NCBI RefSeq assembly: GCF_019393635.1
Contig: NC_057866.1
Coordinates: 5,234,223 to 5,298,222, forward strand
Direction of reading: 5' to 3'
Length of the DNA: 64,000 nt
Source: Dromiciops gliroides
Taxonomy: Eukaryota; Chordata; Mammalia; Microbiotheria; Microbiotheriidae
Below the pieces are notes generated by a model. It was given only the letters and a program-made list of their open reading frames with translations. It was not told where the DNA came from and did no database searches. The number at the start of each line of letters is the position of its first letter. Within the stretch, counting starts at the first letter, position 1. The position numbers were made by a program, and so were the translations under genes. Below, one piece after another: positions 42,097 through 53,387 of this stretch.

Positions 42097-42577
42097 TTGT
42101 AAAGGAAAACAATCCTTTCCTCAATAATTCTCAGGAACTCAGCAGCAATGTGACAAAGGCTCTTTTATTTCCTTCTTGTGAGGAGGCAACCTAGTGTGCA
42201 GCTAGTGGGTGCAAAGAAAGGGGGCTCGAAGGCCCTGTTTTATATCCTAGTCCCTAACTCGAATGGACCTTCCCCTTTTTCATCATTGGTCTGATTACTC
42301 AAGGGTTACAATCTATGAGCAAAAACTAGTTTATCAGAATGCAGTATTCCCACTCCTCTTCCTCATATGGGTATAACTCAGGAGTGGACCTTATTCTTCC
42401 TTATATGGACACAACTCCAGAGCAGATGTTATTGAGACCAGGGCACCTTGAACCATGTGATTTTGTTAGTCAGAGGGGGAGGAGAGGATCTGAGACCTTT
42501 GTCCTGCAAACAGGTCAGGAGGAGTATGATTGACTGTTATATCCTCATTGAGAGGAGACAACTACCCATTTTCTCAC
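42097..42577 (-). mobile_element. Solo LTR of an endogenous retrovirus, antisense
   Basis: On the minus strand it opens TGAGAAAATGGG (42576) and closes CCTTTACA (42098). A TATAAAA box lies at 42244-42238 and AATAAA at 42169-42164, about 75 bp apart, with about 66 bp to the end: a regular U3-R-U5 layout. ATGGA flanks it at 42092-42096 and 42578-42582 with one extra base each side. No internal viral genes are present. Confidence 0.7.
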
Positions 42578-42899
42578 ATGGACCCCTTTGATAGCTTGGC
42601 AAAGGACCATTCTCAAAATAATGTTTTTAAATTCATAAAATAAAATATATAGGATTACTAAGGAAATCAATTATATTGAAATAATTATCCAAAAAAAGTT
42701 TTTTAAGTTTATGGACCCCAGATTAAAAGGATCAATGGTCAGGGTAACTCACATCTTTCATGATGGAGTTGTTGATATCATCTGGCAATAAGTGCTGGAC
42801 TGTTGTATTAGGTATCATATATTTATACTTTTATCCCTACTTTCTCTCTTGGCCACGGTGGTCTCTGTCACCATCTGTGGGTTTTCAGCTCTGCCCCCA

Positions 42900-43200
42900 A
42901 CTCAGAAGGTATAGTGATTACAAAGCTTCTTTCTGCTATAAACATTTTAGAACATATAGTTTCTTTTCCTTTTTCCCTAATCATCTTTGGAAATAGGCCT
43001 AGTAGTGGTATTGCTGGGTCAAAGAGTATATAGGCAGTTTAATAACTTTTTGGGAATAAATCCAGATTGCTCTCCAAAATGGTTGGATCAGTTTACAATT
43101 CCACCAACAATGAATGTGTCCCAATTTTTCCACATCCCCTCCAACATTTGTCACTTTCCCCTTCTGTCATTTTAGCTAATCTGGCTGACTATTATAAATA
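42900..43200 (-). mobile_element. L1 ORF2 C-terminal fragment, antisense
   Basis: TAGTGGTATTGCTGGGTCAA, GCTCTCCAAAATGGTTGGAT and TTTTTCCACATCCCCTCCAA are inverse L1 sequence. Confidence 0.85.
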
Positions 43201-43204
43201 CCCA

Positions 43205-43500
43205 AATGAACTATAAAGGACATATGAAGAATGATGTATAAAGAGATAGAAATGATAAATAGATGTATGTATAGGATAATTTTACATAGATACACATCTA
43301 TTTGGGTCTAAAGGTAGCTGTCTCTAGGGTGGGGGAGCAGGGGGAGAAAAAAAGAAAATAATTTACATAATAACTTAATTATTTACTAAAAGGAATAAAA
43401 ATTTTACACAATCGATTTTCAGTTTCATGTGTAATCATCTTTTGTATCATACCATGTTATAGAAATGCTTCTTTTAATTCCATAAATTAAAAATAAAATA
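43205..43500 (+). mobile_element. L1 3'-UTR fragment, different subfamily
   Basis: GGGGGAGCAGGGGGAGAAAA, GGAATAAAAATTTTACAC and CAGTTTCATGTGTAATCAT match, in opposite orientation, the 3' UTR at 48360-48500 rather than the UTR type at 6300-6490. Confidence 0.55.
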
Positions 43501-43895
43501 AATTTAAAAAAAGAAAGTCACTCTGACAAGGGCAGTCACTGATCAGACCATGGCTGCTCAGATCAATACAAATCCGGAAGGCTTTTCCAGAGCTTGGGCA
43601 TAAATAGTCCATATGGACATTCACACTGGAGAAGTCTCTAAATTGATGTACCTCATGTTTCTTTTGAGCTACTGCAATTCTGCTTTGTTCATAAAGTATA
43701 GAGCCCTTCTGGATGCAGGCACACCATGCTGGATGGTCCTGTGCCACTATTTCCCAATCACTACACCTAGCTGAGAGTCACCAACAAGAGTCAGCCAGAA
43801 AGTTCTAGACTACGATTTGGTCTATTCTTTTTACTCCCTGTGTCCTAGACAACTCCAAGATTTACAGTTAGAAAATTCCTTATAACTTCCCCGTC
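43501..43895. other. No recognisable feature
   Basis: No supported gene or repeat. Confidence 0.35.
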
Positions 43896-44057
43896 CTTTT
43901 TTTTTTTTTGGTTTTGTTTTTGGGTGAGGCAATTGGGGTTAAGTGACTTGCCCAGGGTTACACAGCTAGTAAGTGTTAAGTGTCTGAGGCTGGATTTGAA
44001 CTCAGGTCCTCCTGACTCCAGGGCCGGTGCTCTATCCACTGCGCCACCTAGCTGCTC
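43896..44057 (-). mobile_element. tRNA-type SINE, antisense
   Basis: Full-length antisense copy with an impure T-run (TTTTGGTTTTGTTTTTGGG); the end reads CACCTAGCTGCTCC. Confidence 0.92.
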
Positions 44058-44203
44058 CTTATTACTCCTTTTTAATTCCTGATGAGAATCCTGTCTCCCC
44101 AAAATGTGTTTTGGGGCATCTGAAAAAGTAGTCCATTCCACACGGCATTGAAGATGGCCTTTCTCCTTCCTCTGAGGTCCCTTCTAGGTCTTACGTTCAG
44201 ACA

Positions 44204-44209
44204 TTTATT
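44204..44209 (-). terminator. FADD: Probable FADD polyadenylation signal
   Basis: Plus-strand TTTATT gives AATAAA on the minus strand, about 590 bp after the FADD stop codon and before the antisense SINE. It is the first AATAAA found downstream by eye. Confidence 0.5.
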
Positions 44210-44798
44210 GGTACACAGAGGAAGGCAAAAGTGACATCATCACCATTAACATGGAATTTGAGAGTTAGAGGGGACCTCAGTGGCCAGCCCATATCTGGAG
44301 GAATCCTTCCTGTGACACACACTTTGGCTGGCTTGTCCCCCATGCCTGAGATGCACAGCCTCAGTCTCCTGGCTCCCTTCAAGTGCCCCAAAGTGGGACA
44401 AGACCTAAAAACCACTTTTGCTCTTCTTGTCCAGAAGGCTCAGATGACGCTAACTGGGGGCAACATGAACCAAACTGCCTCAGGTCCTCACACGCCAGAA
44501 TAAACATTTTAAAGAGCAAGAGAGACCCCTGCCTTGCTTCCAGGAGTTTATGGGGTGATGAAGAAGTAGATAGTGGGGATCTGCTTTGTGTTCCCAGGGC
44601 TAGAAGAACGGGGGCAAGGGACAGGGCAGTAAGGTGGGGTGAGTCTGTCTTGGACTGGGTCTGCACGATTCTCAGGAGACCAAGGCCTCCGTGTCCAGAC
44701 CCTCCTTTAACAGATGAATCTCAATGACGGCAGTTAGCTCAGAAAAATGGTTGGTTAGTGGTTGTCCGGGCTTCCGGTCGCCACTGCTGGGGGCCTTT
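44210..44798 (-). other. FADD: FADD 3' UTR
   Basis: The interval lies between the stop codon and the first AATAAA. No recognised repeat lies inside, consistent with an exon. Extent is inferred from the signal only. Confidence 0.55.
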
Positions 44799-45076
44799 TC
44801 AGAGCAGCATGGCCTCCAGCTTTTCTGCTAAGATGTCTGCTGCTAGGTTCAGGCGGCAGTCCCGAAGTGCCTTTTGGATGGTGGACACGTTGGCTTCTTT
44901 GTCACTTGCTTTTTTCCAGAGTAACAGTGACTGGTAGAACTGTTCCTTCAGGTCTCGAGGGTATGCGTAAATAATCCTGTCAATGTCCACCTGGGAAATG
45001 CCCAGCTTCCGAGCCAGTCTTTTCCAGTCCTGGCCCACATTGTCACAAAGAGTCTCGAATGCGACCTCCAGTTGAG
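44799..45076 (-). CDS. FADD: FADD exon 2: death domain and stop
   Basis: The exon follows the acceptor TTGTTTTGCAG (AG at 45078-45077) in phase 1, completing an Ala codon split by the intron, and ends with TGA at 44801-44799. It encodes the FADD death domain, which binds the death domains of Fas and, through TRADD, other receptors: VAFETLCDNVGQDWKRLARK, then SQVDIDRIIYAYPRDLKEQ, SLLLWKKA and RLNLAADILAEKLEAMLL. The six-helix pattern with the CDNVG-DW-RLAR signature is intact. The predicted protein has 193 residues against 208 in human; the C-terminal Ser/Asn-rich tail, which in human carries the Ser194 phosphosite, is absent. The stop is read directly from this window. Confidence 0.96.
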
Positions 45077-45223
45077 CTGCAAAACAAGAGCAGATGCATG
45101 TGGTAAGGACTTTAGGAAAGAGCAGTCTATACAGTGTGTACCACTGACAATGCTCTAAGCAACACTGGACATTCCCCAAGGCTCTGACCTGGATGCCTTC
45201 CCTCTTCACCTTAATGCCTTAGA

Positions 45224-45770
45224 ATCCTACTGTCCCTTCTTCTTTCCTTTCCTCCTTCACTTCCTCTGTTCCTTCCTTTCTTCTTCCCTTTCCTCCCCTC
45301 CATTCATTCGTTTGTTCTGTCATTTGTTCGTTCCTCCCTCCCCTCTCTCCTTCCCTCCTTCCTTTTCTCCCTCCCTTTCTTTCTTCCTTCTCTCCCATCC
45401 TTCTTTTCTGTCCTCCCTCCCTTTTATTCTTCCCTCCCTCGCTTATTTCCTTTCTTTCTCCCTGCTTCTCTCCTCCCCTTCCCCCTTTTCTCCTCCTTCC
45501 TTCCTCTTATCCTTCCCTCCTTCATTCCTTCCTCCCTCTCTCCTATTCTTCCCTCCTTTCCCCCTCCTTCCTCCCTCCCTCGTATCCTTTCCTCCTTCCT
45601 TCCTCCCTCTTTCCCAAACTTCTGCCTTTCCCATCTTCCACCTTCCTTCCTCCCTCTCTCCCATTCTTCCTTCCCTTCTTTCTTTCCCTCCCATCCTTTC
45701 TTCCTTCCTCCCTCCCTCCCTCTTTCCCTCCCATCCTTCTCTTCTTTCCCTTCCCTCTCTCTTTACATTG
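45224..45770 (+). repeat. Polypyrimidine tract (CCTT/CCCT-rich) in the FADD intron
   Basis: About 540 bp of almost uninterrupted C and T with CTTCCTCC, CCCTCCCT and TTTCCTTC words. On the transcribed strand it is purine-rich. The apparent Ser/Pro/Phe frame of 209 codons is compositional. Confidence 0.95.
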
Positions 45771-46154
45771 CCTGTTCCCAGCACCTCCATTCTTCCAGTC
45801 ACTCTCACTGTTCTCTTTCTGACTCCACATGTAGTCAATTGTCAGGTCTTGTTAATTTTACCCCAAGATTTCTTCCAATTGCCTCTTCTCTGGCAGCATA
45901 AGGCCTGTATCTGGCTTCATGGGCAGTCACCATTTCTGTGAGGCCACATGATGCCCTATCGCCTGACCTGGGTGACCACACAGACAGCGCCATTGTCCTG
46001 GTCATTTTATGGTTTTTTCTCTTCTGGGCATGTGGGAGATGAGGGTAGATGGTCATTGGATCTTGGGCCTCGCCATGACGGCGTCCTGGCCATTCACAGG
46101 GATGGGCACATGCTATAGGGAGACTCTGGACCCAGGAACCAGACAAGGGCTTGG

Positions 46155-46330
46155 GACGCCTAAAATTGTAGAATGTCAGAACAGGTAGAAATCCCCACAC
46201 TCAGCTGCCCAATGACCTCATTCGGATGAGAGGACTCAGAGAGAAGCTCCAGGTCATAGGATTCAAACTCAGAACTTCTGACCCCAGATCTGGAGTTCTT
46301 TCCCCTACAATATGCTGCCTCCTGGAAGCC
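46155..46330 (-). mobile_element. MIR-like remnant in the FADD intron
   Basis: AATGACCTCATTCGGATGAG, GAGGACTCAGAGAGAAGC, ATAGGATTCAAACTCAGAAC and TTCTTTCCCCTACAATATGC follow the antisense MIR order. Confidence 0.6.
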
Positions 46331-46452
46331 CACAACCTCGTGCTCCATGACGCTGTTTCTGCCTTCTTAGATGTGTCCCCCCGCCCACCACAACCCAGAT
46401 TGTCTTCCAAATGCTGTGAGACCAACCCCAAAGTTGGTGGCAGATGCCCTAC

Positions 46453-46756
46453 CTTCCACCTGAGGATCTAGTTGCTCCACAGGACCAGGCTTGTTTTCTA
46501 TATAATTGGCCAAATCTTGTATCAGATCTTCCCTTTTTAGGCTTTGGAGCATCGAGATCAGGAAAGCGGTGTCACTAGGAGAGAGTAAATTCTGCTGCAT
46601 CAGGCACGAGAAGAGTTCAATCCCTTGTTGAATCTCATTTAGCTTCTTCTTCCCAATTTTCGTCTTGCAAAGGAATTTCATTTCCTCTAGTTCCGGCCTT
46701 GACAGGTTGGAGGAGATGTGTTGTAGCCCGACGAGGAATGGGTCTACTTTCGCCAT
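46453..46756 (-). CDS. FADD: FADD exon 1: death effector domain
   Basis: The exon starts at ATG 46756-46754 in a strong Kozak context (GGACCATGGCG) and ends GTGGAAG before the donor GTAGGGC at 46452, in phase 1 as in human FADD. It encodes MAKVDPFLVGLQHISS, ELEEMKFLCK, GIELFSCLMQ and SLKREDLIQD: a death effector domain that recruits procaspase-8, caspase-10 and c-FLIP into the death-inducing complex. The RxDL charge-triad motif is present (R75-E-D77-L78), as is the FLC segment of the hydrophobic patch. Three extra residues (MAK before VDPF) precede the usual start. The frame stays open upstream, but similarity stops at the ATG. Confidence 0.96.
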
Positions 46757-46800
46757 GGTCCTTGCCGTGAAGCAGTGAGCCAACAGCTGGAAAAAAAGAT
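46757..46800 (-). promoter_or_regulatory. FADD: FADD 5' UTR with a splice-acceptor-like upstream edge
   Basis: Upstream of the ATG the minus strand reads GATCTTTTTTTCCAG then CTGTTGG, an acceptor-like site (AG at 46788-46787) with a branch-point-like CTCAAC about 20 nt before it. This would leave a 30-nt 5' UTR in the coding exon and imply a separate upstream noncoding exon. Transcription starting locally cannot be excluded. Confidence 0.4.
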
Positions 46801-47040
46801 CCCAGAAGTTGAGAGAAGGAAGGGACCTCCTGTGCAAGCCAGCCCTCGGCAAGAGCACCTTCAGCCACACCGCCAGCCAATGGTTGTCCAGTCTCTGCCT
46901 GAAGCCCCCCAGCCAGAGGAGGACCCATCACCTTCCGAGGCTGCCCATGGCCTTTGGGGATGCTCTGATCCTTATGAGGCCTTTCCTCATCTGGCCTCTT
47001 TGCAACTCCCCCTCTAGGCTCCTGCTTCCTTCCTCTGGGG
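46800..47040. repeat. Old interspersed repeat just upstream of FADD
   Basis: TTGTCCAGTCTCTGCCTGAA, GAGGACCCATCACCTTCCGA and GGCTGCCCATGGCC are phrases of an old repeat also recognised near 17880 and 25500. Family not named. Confidence 0.55.
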
Positions 47041-48330
47041 CCAAAGGAGACAAGGCAAATCCCTTGAATCCATGCCTTACTGTCGTCACACCCTCTCTAC
47101 TCTTCAACTGTTCCTGATCAGGGCAGTTACGAGTGACCTCTTCATCCCCAAGTCCAGTGACCCTTCAGCCTCATTCTTTGAGACCTCTCTGAAGCTTTTG
47201 ACACTGTTGGTCACTCTCTCCGCCTTGGTCCGCTCTTCTCTCTAGCTTTTTGGGACACCCCTCCCCCTGCTTCTCCTCCTCCCTCTCTGAACATTCCTCT
47301 TCTGTCTCCTTTGCTGGATCTTCCTCCAGATCACACCATCTAACAGTGGGTGTCCCTCCTGGCTCTGTTCTGGGCTCTCTGCTCTTCTCCCTTTTTACTG
47401 TTTCACTGGTGATCTCATCAACTCCCATGGATTTAATGAACGTCTCTGTGTTGGTGATTCTCAAATCTACTTCTCCCGCTCCAAACTCTCTGCTGACTTC
47501 CAATTTCTTATCTCTGAATGCTTTTCAGACATCTTGAACCGGACATCCAGTAAACTGAGTATATTCAAAATGGAACTCATTACCTTTCCCCTCTCCTCCC
47601 TTCCCTCGAGGGCACCACCCTCCTCTCAACCTCTCAGGCTCTCAACTTCACAGTCATTCTGGACTCCTCACTCTTTCTTACCCCTTGCATCCAATGAGGT
47701 GCCAAGACCTATCGATTTCACCTCTGCAGCATTTCTCCAAGACACCCTCTTCTCTCCTCTGACATTGCCCCCATCCTGGTATGGGTCCTTATCACCTCAC
47801 ACCTGGGCTATTGGAACAGCTGCTGGAGGGGGCTGCCTATCTTAAGTCTTTCCCTATTCAGCCACCAGTGGGATTTAGTAGAGCACAGGTGTGACTTGTT
47901 TTATCCCCTACTCAGTAACCTCCAGTGGCTCCTATTGCCTCCAGGAGCAAACACAAAAGGCTCTATTTGTTATAACCTACCTTCTTGTCCTACCTTTCAG
48001 TTTTTTAATACCTTACTCTGCACAATGTGTGCTTCTCTGCAGTGACACTGGCCTCTTGGCTATTCCTCAACCAAGACCCTCCAGCTCTGGGCTCTGGGGA
48101 TTGTCCCTAGCTGTCCTGAAAGGCTCTTCTTCCTCTGCTCTAACTACTGAACTCCCTGGCTTCCTTTAAGTACCAGCCCAAATCCCCTCTTTTATTGGAA
48201 GTCTCCCCCAAGCCCCCTTAATGCAGTGCCTTTTCTCTTTGAATTATCTCCTATGTATCATGTCTGGAACTTTTTTGTCTATATTTGTTTGCATATTGTC
48301 TCCCCCTTCAGATTATATAAACTTCTGAAG
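47040..48330 (+). mobile_element. L2/CR1-type LINE fragment
   Basis: A broken frame at 47250-47537 reads [15 protein letters not shown], matching the PQGSVLGPLLF block of L2 reverse transcriptase, followed by [19 protein letters not shown] where FKYHLYADDTQIY is expected; the catalytic YADD is lost. The 3' half (ACTCAGTAACCTCCAGTGGC, TTTAAGTACCAGCCCAAATC) follows in order. Inactive. Confidence 0.75.
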
Positions 48331-48349
48331 ATACTGTCATTTAAAATAT

Positions 48350-51225
48350 ATATATTTCTTTTTAAAAAAATTTATGGAATAAAACAAGCTTTTCCATAAC
48401 ATAATTAAAAATAGATTGTACATGAAACTGCAAATCTATTATGTATAGCTTGCTATTCCCTTTAAATAGATAATAAAGTTATCATGGAATTTTCTTTTTT
48501 TCCCCTTCCTTCTTCCCCATCCATGGCTACTATTAGATACAAATATGTATCTGTATATAGATACATATGTATATATGTATGTGTATGTATATATATGTGT
48601 GTGTGTGTAAAACTACTGTATACATACTTCTATTTATCAGTTCTTTCTCCGGATGCAGAGAGAGTCTTCCTTCATAGTTCCTTTGTAGTTAATTTAGTAT
48701 TTGTAATAGTGAAAACAGTGAAAGCCTTTCCAGGTTTTTGTGAAATCATCTTGCTTGACATTTCTTATAACACAATAACATTCTATTACCACCATATGCC
48801 ACAGTTTGTTTAGTCATTCCTCAGTTGATGGGCATCCCTTTGATTTCCAATTCTTAGCTACTACAAAAAGAGTGGCTATAAACATTTTTGAACAAATAGG
48901 TCCTTTCCCATTTTGGGGGATATCTTTGGGATATAGACCTAGCAATGGTGTTGTTGGATCAAAGGGTATACACAGTTTTATAGCCCTTTGTACATAGTTC
49001 CAAATTGCTCTCCAGAATGGTTAGATCAGTTCACAACTCCATGAACAGTAGATTAACTTCCCAGTTTCCCCACATCCCCTTCAACATCCAATATTTACCT
49101 TTTTTTTGTCATATTAGCCACTCTGATAGATGTGAGGTGGTACTTCAGAGTTGTTTTAATTTGCATTTCTCTAATCAATAGTGATTTAGAGTATTTTGTT
49201 TTCATATAAGTATAGTTAGCTTTGATTTCTTCATCTGAAAACTGCCTGTTCATATCCTTTGATTATTTATCAATCGGGGAATGACTTGTATTTTTGTGAA
49301 TTTAACTCAGTTCTCTATATTTGAAAAATTGAGACCTTTTTCAGAGATACTTGTTGCAAAGTTTTCCCCCCAGCTTTCTGCTTTCATTATAATTTTGGTT
49401 GCATTAGTTTTATTTGTACAAAAACCATTTAATTTTATATAACCAAAATTATCTATTATACATTTTGTAATGCTCTCTTTATTTTCATTAGTTCTAAATT
49501 CTCCCCTTATGCACAAATCTGACAGATGAACTATTCCATGCTCTCTTTGCTTTTGGTATCACCCTTTCTGGGTTGTACCCATTTTGACCTTATCTTTGTA
49601 TATGGTGTGAGATGTTGGTCTATACCTAGTTTTTGCTATACTGTTTTCCTGTTTTCCCAACAAGTTTTTGTCAAATAATGAGTTTTTGTTCCAAAAGTTT
49701 GGATCTTTGGGTTTATCATATACTAGATTACTAGGTCATTAACTATAATATATTTTTTACCTAATCTATTCCACCGATCCACCACTCTTATTTTTTATTA
49801 TTTTTTTTTTTTGGTGAGGCAATTGGGGTTAAGTGACTTGCCCAGGGTCACACAGCTAGTAAGTGTTAAGTGTCTGAGGCTGGATTTGAACTCAGGTCTT
49901 CCTGACTCCAGAGCCGGTGCTCTATCCACTGCGCCACCTAGCTGCCCCTACCACCACTCTTATTTTTCAGCCAGTACCAGATTGTTTTGATAATTACCAC
50001 TTTATAATACAGTTTGAGATCTGGTACAGCTAGACCGCCTTCTATCACATTGTTTTATTGATTCCCTTACTATCTTTGAGCTTTTGTTCTTTCAGATGAA
50101 TTTTGTTATTATTTTTCCAGCTCTATAAGATAATTTTTTGTTAGTTTGATTGGTATGGTACCGAATAGATTGATTTAAGTACAATTGTCATTTTTTATTA
50201 TATTGGCTCAGCCTACCCATGAGCAATTATCTTTTTCCAATTATTTAGATCTGACTTTATTTGTATGAAAAATGATTTAATGCTGTATTCATATAGTTCC
50301 TGGGTTTGTTTTGGCCCGTAGACTTCCAAGTGTTTTATATTGTATATAGTTACATTAAATGGAATTTCTCTTTCTATCTCTTGCTACTGGACTTTGTTGG
50401 TAATATATAGAAATGCTGATGATTTATGTGGGTTTATTTTGTATCCTATAACTTTGTTAAAGTTGTTAATAAGTTTAAGTAGTTTTTAGTTGATTCTCTA
50501 GGATTTTCCAAGTATAACATCATATTATCTGCAGAGTGATAGTTTGGTTTCCTCATTACCTATTCTAACTCCTTAAATTTCTTTTTCTTCTCTTATTGCT
50601 ATAGCTGTTTCTAGTACAATATTAAGTAACACAAGTGATAATGGGAATCCATCCTTCACCCCTTATTGTAATGAGAAAGCTATCTTATTCCTATTATAGA
50701 TAATGCTTGCTTATGATTTTAGATAAATAATACTTATTTTAAGGTAAGCTCCATTTATTCCTATGCTCTCTAGTGTGTTTTTTAAAAATAGGAATGAGTG
50801 CTGAATTTTGTCAAAGGCTTTTTCTGAATCTATTGAGATAATTATACGATTTTTGTTGGTTTTGTTATTGATGTGGTCAATTATGCTGATAGTCATCCTA
50901 ATATTGATAAACAGTCCTGCACTGATGATATAAATTCCATCTACCCAAAGTGTATGATCCTTGTGATATATTGCTGTGATCTCTTAATTTTTTTTTGCTT
51001 CAATATTCATTAAGGAAATTGGTCTGTAATTTCCCCCCCTCTGTTTTGGTTCTTCCTGGCTTACATATCAGCATCATATTTGCGTCATAGAAGGAATTTG
51101 ATAGGACTCCTTCTATACCTATTTTCCCAAATAGTTTATATAGTATTGGGATTAATTGTTCTTTAAATGTTTGGTAAAATTCACTTACGAATCCATCTGA
51201 TCCTGGGGATTTTTTCTTGAGCTCA
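48350..51225 (-). mobile_element. L1, antisense, 3' half (copy 1)
   Basis: Reading left to right on the plus strand: a 3' UTR of the 43205 type, then inverse ORF2 C-terminus (CAGTTGATGGGCATCCCTTT at about 48822), then inverse sequence up to the reverse transcriptase region (TCTGCAGAGTGATAG at 50530, where the ADD box has decayed; CCTTATTGTAATGAGAAAGC). Short frames on the plus strand are shadows. Confidence 0.85.
49796..49949 (-). mobile_element. tRNA-type SINE inside L1 copy 1
   Basis: Full-length antisense copy; CCACTCTTATTTTT repeated on both sides (about 49781 and 49954). Confidence 0.93.
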
Positions 51226-51585
51226 TCATTTCTTATAGTACACTAGTATTCTGTTATAACCATATACCACAACTTGTTCAGCCTTTCCACAACTTATGGG
51301 GCTCCCTAAAATGTCCATTTCTTTAGAGTTTCTATAAACATTTTAGAGCATATAGGTTCATTTCCTCTTTCCCTAATCATCTTTGGAAATAGACCTAGTA
51401 GTGGTATTGCAGTTTAATAACTCTTTGGGTATAATTTGAAATTGCTCTCCAAATAGTCAGATCAGTTCACAATTTCACCAACAGTGAATGTGTCCCAATT
51501 TTTTCACATCCCTTCCAATGTTTATTGTTTTCCCTTTCAAACATTTTAGATAATCTGATAGGTGTGAAATACTATCTCAAGGTTG

Positions 51586-51750
51586 TTTTTTTTTTTGTTT
51601 TGTTTTTGTTTTTTGGTGAGGCAATTGGGGTTAAATGACTTGCCCAGGGTCACACAGCTAATAAGTGTTAAGTGTCTGAGGCCGGATTTGATCTAAGGTC
51701 CTCCTGAATCCAGGGCCAGTGCTCTATCCACCGCACCACCTAGCTGCCCC
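51586..51750 (-). mobile_element. tRNA-type SINE inside L1 copy 2
   Basis: Antisense copy, long impure T-run; TCAAGGTTGTTTT on both sides. Confidence 0.93.
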
Positions 51751-51984
51751 TTCAAGGTTGTTTTAATTTGCATTTCTCTAATTAATAATGATTTAGAACA
51801 TTTTTTTCATTTGACTACAAATTGTTTTGATTTCTTCATTAGAAAATTGACTTTATATCCATTGACCATTTATCAATTGGGGAATGACTCATATTCTTAT
51901 AGATTTCTTTATATATTTGAGATATGAGACCTTTATCTGATAAACTTTCTATAAAATCCCCCACCCCCATTGTTTATCTATCTA

Positions 51985-52139
51985 TCTATTTATTCATTTT
52001 TTGGGTGGGTGATGAGGGTTAAGTGACTTGCCCAGGGTCACACAGCTAGTAAGTGTCAAGTGTCTGAGGCCAGATTTGAACTCAGGTCCTGCTGAATCCA
52101 GGGCTGGTGCTTTATCCACTGCTCCACCCAGCAGCCGCC
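51985..52139 (-). mobile_element. tRNA-type SINE inside L1 copy 2
   Basis: Antisense copy beginning TTTTTTGGGTGGGTGATGAG and ending CCACCCAGCAGCCGCC; more diverged than its neighbours. Confidence 0.88.
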
Positions 52140-53387
52140 TCACCCCTGTTTTATGCTTTCCTTCTGATCTTGGCTACATTTGTTTTATTTGTACAAAACT
52201 CTTTAAATTTAATGTAATTGAAATTATCCATTTTATACCTTACTCTGCTCTCTCTTGTTTATTCATAAACTTGTCACCTGTCTATAAGTCTGGTAAGTAA
52301 TGTTCCATGTTCTTCAAATTCTCTTCAAATCTCTTTATATCTAGGTCATGTATCCACTCTGATGTTACCTTGGTAAATAGTGTAAGATTACTGATCTATG
52401 CCTATTTTCTGCCATACTTTCCAGTTTTCCCATCAATGTTTATCAAATAATGAATTCTTATTCCCAAATTTTAAGTCTTTACACTTGTCAAAAACAAGAT
52501 TTAGATATTTATTTGCTGTCATAAATTGTATGTCCACTTTCTCCCACTAATCTATCTTTCTATTTCTTAACCAGTATGAGATAGTTTGATAATTACTGCC
52601 TTATAATATAGTTTAAGATATAGTACTACTAAACCTCTTTCCTCTACATTTTTCCCCCCTAGTTCCTTTCATATTCTTAACTTTTCATTCTTCCAAATGA
52701 ATTTTGTTATTTTTTTCTTATTCAGTAAAATAATTTTTTGGTAATTTACTTGGGATGGCATTGAATATATAAATTAGTTTAGGTAAAACTGTCATTTTTA
52801 TTACATTAGCCCTACCTACCCATGAACAAGTAATGTTTCTCCAATTATTCAAATCTAATTTTATTTGTATAAAAGGGTTTTAAAAAATAATTTTATTTAT
52901 AAAGTTCTTTAGATTGCTTTGGCAGGTGTACTCCCCAGTATTTTATACTGTCTAAAGTTATTTTAAATGGAGTATCTTACTATTTCACCTTGCAGGGGTT
53001 TGTTTGTGATATGTAAGAATTCTGATGATTTATGTGGATTTACTTTTTATACTTCTACTTTGTTAAAATTATTAATTGTTGAGTCTTTAGGATTTTCCAA
53101 GTGTATTATCATATTGTCTGCAATAGAGATAATTGTATTACCTCATTCCCTATTTTGATTTTTTCTTCTCTTATTGCTATTGCTAGGATTTCCAATACAA
53201 TAGTGAATATTATTTAAGGCAGTGGGCATCCTTGTTTCACAACTCATCTTACTTGGAAGGCTTCTAGCTTATCTCCATTACAAATAATGCTTGCTAAAAA
53301 CCAAACCAAAACAAAATAAATAATGCTTGTTGATGCTTTTAGATAATTTTTTTATTAGTTTAAGAAAAAAAATCCATTTATGCCTAT

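Larger units (their letters stand above)
45077..46452 (-). other. FADD: FADD intron
   Basis: Single intron of 1,376 bp with phase 1 boundaries GTAGGG...TTGCAG. It contains a 540-bp pyrimidine tract on the plus strand (purine-rich in the pre-mRNA) and an antisense-to-plus MIR remnant at about 46155-46330. Confidence 0.93.

Noticed and set aside
45312..45941. 209-codon Ser/Pro/Phe frame
   Set aside because: It translates the pyrimidine tract in the FADD intron.
46757..46870. Upstream extension of the FADD frame to a start at 46870
   Set aside because: Similarity to FADD begins at the ATG 46756, the Kozak context there is strong, and the extension covers an acceptor-like site.
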